Positions 15,001-22,486 of a DNA stretch of 24,384 bases are shown in pieces. The DNA comes from an uncultured Arsenicibacter sp. Its GTDB lineage: Bacteria; Bacteroidota; Bacteroidia; Cytophagales; Spirosomataceae. The notes beneath the pieces were generated by a model. The model did not search any database. It was not told the DNA's origin and was given only the letters and a program-made list of their open reading frames with translations. The translations under genes were made by a program, and so were the position numbers. The stretch covers positions 1 to 24,384 of the forward strand of contig NZ_CAMFHL010000088.1 in the NCBI RefSeq assembly GCF_945952095.1, given 5' to 3'. The first letter of the stretch is position 1; each line of letters opens with the position of its first letter.

Positions 15001-15262
15001 AACTCTGGTTATAGATTCGACTAACTGATTTGGGTGGGCATACCAGGGCATATACGGTCGATGCATGTGCATGACCTGCCTGGTGCCTGCGCCGGCTCAA
15101 CTGCGGAAAGCATTGTATAGGGCAATGCCTGCCGGATACGTGCGCCGACGTATAGCATACTACATGCTGATAAGACCGAAAGGTGCTGATAACCGTATGC
15201 AACGGCGGCCGGAAAAGCCACAGACATAGCGTTCTCCCAATCCGGAGGATTGGTTTACGGTA
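15001..15262 (-). other. Long leader between the small exported protein and the fusion-protein gene
   Basis: 262 bases without a supported gene. Several small stem-loops can be drawn: GGTC(G)ATGCA with TGCATGACC at 15056-15076, GCATTG/CAATGC at 15110-15128, TACGT/ACGTA at 15137-15152, and CCAATCC/GGATTGG at 15237-15253. None has a T-run. The density of small inverted repeats suggests a structured leader, but each alone is short enough to be chance. No consensus promoter was found inside it. Confidence 0.3.
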
Positions 15263-15676
15263 TCATGCGTTCAGGCAAAAAGGCCTGGGCGGCATCGGGA
15301 TGATATCCCGAGCACGGGTCAAAACCCGGGGTGGTGGTAGTTGTACAAATCTATGCGTTGGGAGCTGCCTGATTGCGGGGCAGAACACAACACCAACGAC
15401 AGGGTAGAAGAAAAAATCCTGTTCCAGTTGGGTCACATCGTAATCATCTTCAGCGTCGTCATGCTCCGGAAAGGCATCGGTAAAGCCCAGCCATTCTTCA
15501 AGCACCAGTTCGCCTAAGCTCTCAATTTCATTAACGGCCAAGTCTTCCCGCAACACACCCGTTGTACCTTTAGGTGTGTTATAATCCGGTGCGTCGATGC
15601 TGACATTGATGACGTGGAGCGCCATCAGCAGGCATATGATTTGCCGGATGAAAAAGGGTTTTAACTGTTTTTTCAT
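15263..15676 (-). CDS. Small exported acidic protein heading the RND operon
   Basis: 137 residues. The N-terminus MKKQLKPFFIRQIICLLMALHVINVSIDAPD is basic then hydrophobic, like a signal peptide or anchor. The middle, LREDLAVNEIESLGELVLEEW, and the acidic run EHDDAEDDYD are followed by a proline-rich, basic C-terminus. I recall small Bacteroidota proteins with the same N-terminal pattern (a VSIDAPD-like stretch, then an acidic middle) beside metal or RND efflux genes, but no function is known to me and a search is needed. No catalytic motif is visible. The acidic run could bind cations. A consensus promoter lies directly upstream, so this gene appears to be the first of the efflux operon. Confidence 0.7.
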   Translation of the reverse strand: MKKQLKPFFIRQIICLLMALHVINVSIDAPDYNTPKGTTGVLREDLAVNEIESLGELVLEEWLGFTDAFPEHDDAEDDYDVTQLEQDFFFYPVVGVVFCPAIRQLPTHRFVQLPPPRVLTRARDIIPMPPRPFCLNA

Positions 15677-15689
15677 AAGAGCTCTCTAA

Positions 15690-15724
15690 CAAATATAATG
15701 GTAGTTCTCTATGAAATGTTCAAA
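15690..15724 (-). promoter_or_regulatory. Consensus Bacteroidota promoter of the RND operon
   Basis: On the minus strand TTTG (15724-15721), 23 bases of spacer, then TATATTTG (15697-15690), an exact match to the TAnnTTTG -7 box. Transcription would start near 15683-15685, giving a leader of under ten bases before the ATG at 15676. Spacing is at the long end of what is accepted. The flanking DNA to 15956 is AT-rich with no gene. Confidence 0.6.
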
Positions 15725-15956
15725 AAACAGCCAAAAAAGCATATTTCACCAAATTATCGTGCTTTTTCTGGATAAGGTTCAATTTTTAATTTATTTTTAA
15801 TTTGAATTCAGATGATTAAACGTAAAAAATATTAAGAGTAATAGATTGGCTTCAAAAAGAGGTTACAAGTGCTACACATAATAACATACCTGAAGTAGAG
15901 TTCGTTTTTCAAAATTCGTAACTTACCGCTAAAAAACAGTAAAATATATTCGTAAA

Positions 15957-18900
15957 ATGCCATTTACCACGCCGTTTATTTATCCCGTAACGCGCTACCG
16001 CTTATTTGTACTTCAACTGATCATTTTGTGTTGCACCCTGTCGTCTTTTGCACAACAGACCTATCTGAAGGACACGTTAACATGTAGTACAGGTATACTG
16101 ACAAAAGAGGAACAGGCTGTTTTAGAAAAACAACTGGATATTGCTTACCGGTTTAAAAAGGCCTCGGGGAATGCCGCTGATGCAATTACCTACATACCAA
16201 TCAAGCCGCATATTGTACGGATGAGCGACGGGTCAGGTTTGTTTACAATCGGTCGGCTAAATCAGGTGCTGGCACTGGCACAGCCCTATTTCATTAACCG
16301 CTATGGTGGGGGATTTCAGTTTTATTTCTGCGGAACAGCTCCTGATTATATCGATGAAGATGCTTTTTATAAAGCATTTCCGGATAAAGAATATCCCTGC
16401 GCACCGAGGGATGCCATAAATGCGCTGAACATGTATTTCCTGAATGAATTCGAGTTCGGATTTAAAAGTGCCTATTCCTATTATCCGCAGAATAACCTGA
16501 AATCGACACGGTCATTTTATCTTACCAATAAATATTATACTGACAGCGATCTGGGGCAGCTTATTGTCCCGCATGAACTTGGACATACATTTAATCTGTA
16601 TCATACATTTCAGGGTAGTCTGGGGACAAATCCGGAGTTAGTAACAAGGGGGAGCGACGCCAATTGTTCAACTGCCGGAGACTTGCTGTGTGATACACCG
16701 GCCGACCCCTACGGAAAGCAGAATACAAATGTGATTCGTGTAGACGGGTGCCCGGTTTATGTAGGCACTGCTACTGATCCACAGGGATTAACGTACAGTC
16801 CTTCCCTGAACAACCTGATGGGATATTACGCAAGCTGTAAACAATATGAATTCACCGACGGGCAATATGACCGGATGCAGGCTGGGCTGGCCTTACGGCA
16901 AACGCATAATTACTACTCACTGAATTGCCCGCCGACAACGGTAAATGCACCGACAAACCTGAAAGCAGAAACAGGAAATGGTATCCGGCTGACATGGACT
17001 GATAATGCCGGTAATGAGACGGGGTATTTCATCGAACGGGCATCTGCCCGGAATGGACGTTATAGGGCTGTAGGGGGTGTCGGACCGGATAATACTCAGT
17101 TTATGGATATTGATGTCAAACCTGACTCAACGTATTTCTACCGGATACGCCCGTCAAATACCACACTTGCGGCTTTGAGTGATACCGTGGAGGTTAAAGC
17201 AGTGACTGTTCCTGCCTGCATTCCGTCGTATCGGTTCGGGTGTCAGCAAGGAGATGGCCTGCAGGGCGTAAAACTAAACGGATATGTCCTGAGCAATAAA
17301 TCAGGCTGTTCTATAACCGGTTACGATGCGTTTGCCGCGAAAGGAGTGCAGGTTGTGCCCGGGCAACAGCTACGGTTGGATGTATCGCTGTTAAATTCAG
17401 TTGTTGATGAACAGATAATCCTGTGGCTGGATGCAGACCGGAACGGATTGTTTGACGCTGGTGAGGTGGTGCTGAAGACGAAGGCTAAAGGAGGGATTAC
17501 ACAGCACTTTGTCCTGCCTGCCGATATGGGTTACGGACGGCTTGCCATGCGGATTATGGTTACGCCTTCGGCCAGTAGTACAGCCGCATGTGATAGCTAT
17601 ACTTACGGCGAAACAGAAGACTATTGGCTTGAGGTTATTGAATCAGCCTGTAGTGTGCCTGTTGCTATTACGGCTAATGTGCAAGATAACCTGAACCGCG
17701 TAACCATTAACTGGAAGGCTACCGGGTCTGACAACCAGTATGAGTTGCGCTGGAAGTTAGTACAAGACACTTCCTGGACAGTGGTGACCGGCCTGACCGG
17801 GTTATCGTATGATACAGACTTACTACCCGGCTGTTATCAGTATCAGGTGAAAACAGTTTGTCCGGCGGGAGTATCCGTGTATTCAGGAGGTGAACTTACG
17901 GTCGGATGTTCGTCGCCTGCGCATCCGGAGGCCATGGCGATTAGTAAAACATCGGCACTGCTATTCTGGCAACACACCGGACCAGGCGAATTGCAATGGC
18001 GGGATATACAGGGTTCATGGAGTAAGCCTATTGCCGTGTCATCCCCTCCGTTTGCGTTAACAGGTTTGCTGGAGGGACATTTTTACCAATGGCAGATTAA
18101 ATCCGTCTGTAACTCATCTCTCTTTGCTGAAAGTTCATTCACAACGCAGGGGATATGTATTCCGGCAGGGCGTGGATGTCCATCTTCGACGGAGATTCGG
18201 TATATACTCGTTAATGGCATGCTGTTAGATGCATCCGGCTGTACAACGAATGGATATGTATCGTTTGCGGATAAACCGTTGCCTGTTGAAAAAAGTAAAG
18301 AATTAACCATTGCTATAAGTGTTAATTACTATCCGGGTTTTGTTATCTGGCTGGACTGGAATCAGAACAGCGTTTTTGAGCCTGATGAAGTTATATACAA
18401 CTACCGGACAAATAGCTCCAATGAACTTCCGTTTACATTACGACTATTCGTGAAAAACACGCTCAAATCCGGTCTTTTACGCATGAGGATCCGGCTAATG
18501 GACGATTCCGGTTTTAGTACAGATCCCTGTGCGGATAACCCGACAGGTGAAACAAGAGACTATGCCATGCTGGTCGTGGACAAACCTGATATCCTGATTA
18601 GCTCGTATGCCGCATCGGTTTGTACCGGACAGTCTTTCAATGTCTCATTCGGGGCATCATCAGTTTGGGAATCCGGAAACTCATACACGCTGCAGCTGTC
18701 TGATCCGGATGGCGTGTTTGGTGAAAATCCTGTGCAAATCGGGACAATAGCATCCACTTATTACCCTGCGCAAGCGGTAAGAGCGACCATTCCCGCTGAT
18801 ACAAAAGCCGGTACCGGGTACCGGATCAGAATGGTATCGACAAAACCGGCCGTTACCGGCACGTCGGCCGGGCTATTGGGGATTGCAACTAACTGCGCGT

Positions 18901-19649
18901 GTATGGCGCCTGCTTCCTTGTCTGTAACATACTCCGGAACCGACGAAGCAACCCTTAGCTGGGCAAAAGCAACAGGCGCCGTTTCGTATGCTGTGCGCTG
19001 GCGACCTGTGGGCACCGAAGTATGGCAGCAGGCAGAATCCGTTACGGAGCAGAAATATACCATCCGCGATCTGAAATTTTCGACAGACTATGAGTGGCAG
19101 GTAAAATCAACCTGTAACAGTACTACTGCATCCGAATGGGGCATCCGGAACGTATTTCAGACCGGTAGTTGTAAGCCGGCCGCGTTTCTTTCGGGAACAA
19201 AGACCGCTAACGCCGGTGAATGGATTCTGATGCCGGTAAAACTGACGGGTAAGCCACCGTGGCAAATGGTGATTATGGCAAACGGATCTCCCTTGCAACA
19301 CTATTCAAACCCGTTGTTGAATGAAATAATGCTGTCGGTAAGTCCGGCGACATCAACTACCTACACCATCTCAGGGCTGACAAACGATTGTGGTGAAGGA
19401 ACGGTCACCGGTTCTTTTATTGCCTATGTCATAGACCCCTGCCAGCAGATGTACACAATTGCGTCAGGTGCCTGGAATGATCCCGCAATCTGGTCCTGTA
19501 ACCGGGTGCCGGCATCAACAGATGCCGTCTGCATCAGGCATTGGGTTACTGTTTTACCGGCAACTACTGCTGCCGCCAGGTTGGTAAAATACGACCTGGG
19601 GGGGCGGCTCATGGTCAATTCGCAAACGTTACTTCAGCTGAACCGATAA
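15957..19649 (+). CDS. Secreted M43-type (pappalysin-like) zinc metalloprotease with FN3 and GEVED domains
   Basis: 1230 residues. A signal peptide probably ends at SFA before Gln33. The catalytic domain has HELGHTFNLYH (His206, Glu207, His210, His216; pattern HExxHxxxxxH), a CDTPADP segment typical of M43 enzymes, and a Met-turn, NLMGYY, at Met288. It is followed by FN3 (about 331-417), GEVED (about 418-562, ending GETEDYW), two FN3 (about 569-651 and 654-730), GEVED (about 732-877, ending GETRDY), a beta-rich region (879-980), FN3 (about 984-1068) and another beta-rich region. The last 70 residues have a GAWNDPAIWSCNRVP motif seen at the end of many Spirosoma-type secreted proteins. No T9SS sorting tail is visible. 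It is expected to degrade extracellular proteins. It ends four bases from the convergent GtrA-like gene. The 5' region is AT-rich; TATATTCG at 15945 is too close to the start to be its promoter. Confidence 0.87.
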   Translation: MPFTTPFIYPVTRYRLFVLQLIILCCTLSSFAQQTYLKDTLTCSTGILTKEEQAVLEKQLDIAYRFKKASGNAADAITYIPIKPHIVRMSDGSGLFTIGRLNQVLALAQPYFINRYGGGFQFYFCGTAPDYIDEDAFYKAFPDKEYPCAPRDAINALNMYFLNEFEFGFKSAYSYYPQNNLKSTRSFYLTNKYYTDSDLGQLIVPHELGHTFNLYHTFQGSLGTNPELVTRGSDANCSTAGDLLCDTPADPYGKQNTNVIRVDGCPVYVGTATDPQGLTYSPSLNNLMGYYASCKQYEFTDGQYDRMQAGLALRQTHNYYSLNCPPTTVNAPTNLKAETGNGIRLTWTDNAGNETGYFIERASARNGRYRAVGGVGPDNTQFMDIDVKPDSTYFYRIRPSNTTLAALSDTVEVKAVTVPACIPSYRFGCQQGDGLQGVKLNGYVLSNKSGCSITGYDAFAAKGVQVVPGQQLRLDVSLLNSVVDEQIILWLDADRNGLFDAGEVVLKTKAKGGITQHFVLPADMGYGRLAMRIMVTPSASSTAACDSYTYGETEDYWLEVIESACSVPVAITANVQDNLNRVTINWKATGSDNQYELRWKLVQDTSWTVVTGLTGLSYDTDLLPGCYQYQVKTVCPAGVSVYSGGELTVGCSSPAHPEAMAISKTSALLFWQHTGPGELQWRDIQGSWSKPIAVSSPPFALTGLLEGHFYQWQIKSVCNSSLFAESSFTTQGICIPAGRGCPSSTEIRYILVNGMLLDASGCTTNGYVSFADKPLPVEKSKELTIAISVNYYPGFVIWLDWNQNSVFEPDEVIYNYRTNSSNELPFTLRLFVKNTLKSGLLRMRIRLMDDSGFSTDPCADNPTGETRDYAMLVVDKPDILISSYAASVCTGQSFNVSFGASSVWESGNSYTLQLSDPDGVFGENPVQIGTIASTYYPAQAVRATIPADTKAGTGYRIRMVSTKPAVTGTSAGLLGIATNCACMAPASLSVTYSGTDEATLSWAKATGAVSYAVRWRPVGTEVWQQAESVTEQKYTIRDLKFSTDYEWQVKSTCNSTTASEWGIRNVFQTGSCKPAAFLSGTKTANAGEWILMPVKLTGKPPWQMVIMANGSPLQHYSNPLLNEIMLSVSPATSTTYTISGLTNDCGEGTVTGSFIAYVIDPCQQMYTIASGAWNDPAIWSCNRVPASTDAVCIRHWVTVLPATTAAARLVKYDLGGRLMVNSQTLLQLNR

Positions 19650-19653
19650 GGGA

Positions 19654-20145
19654 TTACATCCCCAGCAGCCGTTTCAGCCGGTCGTAGAAACCGGTGTTCC
19701 GGAAGGTGAACGTCTTGTGTAAAATGTAATTGCTGACAAAACTCATGCCCATCCCTGAAATGTGGCCCAGCAGCTTGTTGATATGTACTTCTTTGACTGA
19801 ATAGGGAATGGTATAGGTATCAACCGGTAAAAGTTCGGTAAGAATCATCCGGGCGAGGGCAGAGCCGTAGACGGTGATCAGACCTGAGATGATGGAAACG
19901 AAGGTGTATTTGACCATTTCACGCCGCGTTTTACTGGAATTTTTGGCGTTAAACGCAAATAATTTGGTCAGAATGAACCCGATGAAAAAAGAAGAAATGT
20001 AGCCAACCGCAAGGGCCCGTTCGTAGTCAAGCTGAAACCATTCCTGTAAAAGACTGCCGATGATGAGCTGAAGCAAAGCGCCGATGCCGGCAACAATAAA
20101 ATAAGCGAGTATATCTTTTCGATTGAAAACTTCCTGTGATTTCAT
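19654..20145 (-). CDS. GtrA-like four-helix membrane protein
   Basis: 163 residues from ATG 20145 (MKSQEVFNRKDILAYFIV). The frame is open to 20229, but that extension would add a non-membrane-like segment and overlap the divergent regulator's leader. Four hydrophobic helices are visible: ILAYFIVAGIGALLQLIIG, AVGYISSFFIGFILTKLF, FVSIISGLITVYGSALA and HISGMGMSFVSNYILH. The final helix runs into KTFTFR, the hallmark C-terminal segment of GtrA/PF04138 proteins. Family members are linked to moving or presenting lipid-linked sugars for cell-surface polysaccharide modification. No glycosyltransferase gene is adjacent, so the partner is unknown. It is divergent from the response regulator with about 113 bases between starts. 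Confidence 0.82.
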   Translation of the reverse strand: MKSQEVFNRKDILAYFIVAGIGALLQLIIGSLLQEWFQLDYERALAVGYISSFFIGFILTKLFAFNAKNSSKTRREMVKYTFVSIISGLITVYGSALARMILTELLPVDTYTIPYSVKEVHINKLLGHISGMGMSFVSNYILHKTFTFRNTGFYDRLKRLLGM

Positions 20146-20258
20146 TAAAAAAAAGCGTGTAAGCCCGCAAGTTACGGGAAGTGCCGGAAAATGCAGATGA
20201 GAAATTATTAAATGTCTATGAACCGTCATGGATAAAAAAAGGCTACATTGGCTATACT

Positions 20259-20912
20259 ATGCACAACAACCCGCTACGTATTCTGATCATTGACGACAAT
20301 GAGCCATTCCGCCAGGCCTTAGCGCTGATTATCGGCGGGACGCCCGGTTATGTCGTGGCGGGTCATTCTGAAAATGCGCAGGGTATTGTTGATCAGGTAA
20401 TTGTGGGAAAGCCGGATGTGATTCTAATGGATATTCACATGCCCGGCGGAAACGGAATTGAGGCAGTACGGGCCATGCGCCAGGCCGGCCTGACAACACC
20501 GGTACTGATGCTGACTGTATTCGATGATGATGAACAGGTCTTTACCGCACTCCGGGCAGGGGCCTGCGGGTATCTGCTGAAAAACACACCGCCGGTCCGG
20601 ATCCTTGACGCTATCCGGGAAGTGCATGAGGGTGGTGCGCCTATGACACCGGCCATAGCCCGCCGGGCAATTCAATGGCTGAGCCAGCCACCGGCAATTG
20701 AAAAAGCAAGCCATGGCGTGCTTACCGGTCGTGAACAGGATATTCTTGAGAAACTGGCCGGCGGTATGTCAAACCGCGAAATTGCGGTCAGCTCTACCAT
20801 CAGTGTTGAAACAGTGCGTTCGCATCTGAAGCGGATTTATGAAAAACTCCATGTTCATTCCGCTACAGAAGCCGTTGCGTACTACTATCGGACGCAGAAA
20901 CAGCGTTTTTGA
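20259..20912 (+). CDS. NarL/LuxR-type response regulator
   Basis: 217 residues from ATG 20259 (MHNNPLRILIIDDNEPF). The upstream open frame to 20181 lacks receiver-like sequence. The receiver domain has the acidic pair Asp12-Asp13, phospho-acceptor Asp58 (VILMDIHMPGGNG), Thr86 and Lys108 (YLLKN). The C-terminal LuxR-type helix-turn-helix spans about 153-210 (LTGREQDILEKLAGGMSNREIA ... VETVRSHLKRIYEKL). It is a cytoplasmic DNA-binding activator or repressor switched by phosphorylation. The obvious partner is the HisKA_3-type kinase encoded tail to tail next to it, since NarL-type regulators normally pair with that kinase class. The target genes are not shown by the sequence. Confidence 0.93.
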   Translation: MHNNPLRILIIDDNEPFRQALALIIGGTPGYVVAGHSENAQGIVDQVIVGKPDVILMDIHMPGGNGIEAVRAMRQAGLTTPVLMLTVFDDDEQVFTALRAGACGYLLKNTPPVRILDAIREVHEGGAPMTPAIARRAIQWLSQPPAIEKASHGVLTGREQDILEKLAGGMSNREIAVSSTISVETVRSHLKRIYEKLHVHSATEAVAYYYRTQKQRF

Positions 20913-20913
20913 C

Positions 20914-22251
20914 TTACGCCGGGACAGTAAGTTGAATTGGACATTGTAGTTGAATAGAAACGCCCTCTCCGGACCTAGCCAGTATCGTTAATTTTCCGCC
21001 CAGCCGGTGCGCCCGCTGATGCATGTTTTGCAGGCCGCTTTGCCGGCTGAGTGTTTCAGGCGTAAATCCGGTTCCGTTGTCCTGAATACTCAGTTGTAAT
21101 ACGTTATTGAGAGGCTCTGTCAGCCGGACCACTACCTGGCTTGCCCCCGCATGTTTACGGATATTTTCCAGACTTTCCTTATAAATCAGCAGAATTTCCT
21201 TCCGGACCTCGGGGGGGAGTTCAGACGCCAGAACAGGGTCGATTTCCAGCGTAATCCCGGTCGTTTCGGTATTGAAAAACTCATAGGCTATTTCCCGGAA
21301 CCGGAAGGCTATATTTTCAGGTGTCTGATTACTGATATTCAGATTCCAGACAATTTCGCGCATGGTATCGACGACGCGCCGGGCCGTTTGTTCAACCAGC
21401 CGGAGCATATCGCGGGAGGGTGCTGTCTGGGTTGATATCGCTGCGGTAAGCATAGCAATTGTACTGAGATCTGAACCGACCATGTCGTGTAAATCACGGG
21501 CAATATCGTCGCGGATATGGTTGATTTTTTGTTGTTTTCGTTCGTTTTCCTGTAGTTGTTCAATCAGGGCCGCTTGTGCATTCAGCTTTTCCTGTTCATC
21601 AAGCCGGTGCTGGGCCGATATGCCCATGGTAAAAAAGAGAACTTCAATCACTACACCAAACTGCATGAAGATCAGCGGTGGGATAGCCGCCGGCTGCGGG
21701 GTGATTCGGGCCAGAATAAGCGCGGTAAATGACCCGGCTACGAAAAAGGCGGTTCCGGTAATAAAATAGGTAAGCGTCGGATGGCGCCGCCGAAGCAGGC
21801 GGGGCACAATATAAACAGTACCCGCCACCAGTTGTAAACGGCTGACGACAAATAGCGCCGTACCTGCGGCTTCAGGTAACCGGAATGCATAGAAAATCCA
21901 CTCAAGGCAGGCGGTGACGATCAGATTCAGCGTCATGATCCGGAGCATCCGGTATCCCGGCGGATCATGCCGGGGGATAGCCATCAACCGGATCGCAAAC
22001 TGATTATAGGTACAAACCGCAACCGCCTCAAATGTGTCTTCGAACAGGTGTAGAAGCGCTTGTTGTCCGGGGTTTTGCCGGGCGTAATCCCGTAAGGCAA
22101 ACCGGAGCAGTATGCATAGGATATAGCCGGTATAGAGCAGATATATACGCTGGCGGTGGGTAAGGAAACTGAAAAGGGCATAGCATGCCATCATGATGAG
22201 CATGCCATCAAGTGTTTGTCGGACAGCCGTATAGGTAAAGTAACCGGACAT
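20914..22251 (-). CDS. Seven-TM sensor histidine kinase (HisKA_3 / HATPase)
   Basis: 445 residues from ATG 22251 (MSGYFTYTAVRQ); an upstream start at 22335 would add 28 polar residues before helix 1. Seven hydrophobic helices fill residues about 10-212, like the 7TMR-DISM membrane domain but without the usual extracellular sensor domain before it. A coiled coil (about 215-245) leads to the HisKA_3 phospho-acceptor motif, DIARDLHDMVGSDLS, with His255. The ATPase domain has the N-box ESLENIRKHA (Asn363), DNGTGF (391-396) and SGLQNMHQRAHRLGG. It autophosphorylates at the inner membrane and should signal to the regulator at 20259, whose stop codon is one base away on the other strand. No consensus promoter was found upstream. 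Confidence 0.9.
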   Translation of the reverse strand: MSGYFTYTAVRQTLDGMLIMMACYALFSFLTHRQRIYLLYTGYILCILLRFALRDYARQNPGQQALLHLFEDTFEAVAVCTYNQFAIRLMAIPRHDPPGYRMLRIMTLNLIVTACLEWIFYAFRLPEAAGTALFVVSRLQLVAGTVYIVPRLLRRRHPTLTYFITGTAFFVAGSFTALILARITPQPAAIPPLIFMQFGVVIEVLFFTMGISAQHRLDEQEKLNAQAALIEQLQENERKQQKINHIRDDIARDLHDMVGSDLSTIAMLTAAISTQTAPSRDMLRLVEQTARRVVDTMREIVWNLNISNQTPENIAFRFREIAYEFFNTETTGITLEIDPVLASELPPEVRKEILLIYKESLENIRKHAGASQVVVRLTEPLNNVLQLSIQDNGTGFTPETLSRQSGLQNMHQRAHRLGGKLTILARSGEGVSIQLQCPIQLTVPA

Positions 22252-22426
22252 ATGGCAGATAGTAGATGCCCGTATACCCCATTTGGGGTAATCTGACAGA
22301 CAGGTAAATATCTGAAACGAAAGATAATTCCGCAAACTACCGCAAAAACTCCGGCGGGAAGTACGTAGAACTACGCATTTTTGTCGTTAATACCATGATT
22401 ATCAGCAGTGTCGCCCAAATAGGGGA

Positions 22427-22457
22427 TTGTGACGGGTAAAGGGTGACTATACCTTTG
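22427..22457 (+). promoter_or_regulatory. Consensus Bacteroidota promoter of the CUB/YadA/S74 gene
   Basis: TTG (22427-22429), 20 bases of spacer, then TACCTTTG (22450-22457), an exact TAnnTTTG match at preferred spacing. Transcription would start near 22463, leaving about 24 bases of leader before ATG 22487. This is the best-spaced promoter match I found in the window. Confidence 0.7.
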
Positions 22458-22486
22458 CAGCTAGACGTTAACCGCAGAAGAACAGC

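Noticed and set aside
15001..15072. N-terminal extension of the membrane fusion protein
   Set aside because: It would bury the clean lipoprotein signal peptide that begins at 15000.
20181..20258. Longer start for the response regulator
   Set aside because: The extra 26 residues precede the receiver domain's first strand, do not resemble any domain, and would overlap the divergent GtrA promoter region.
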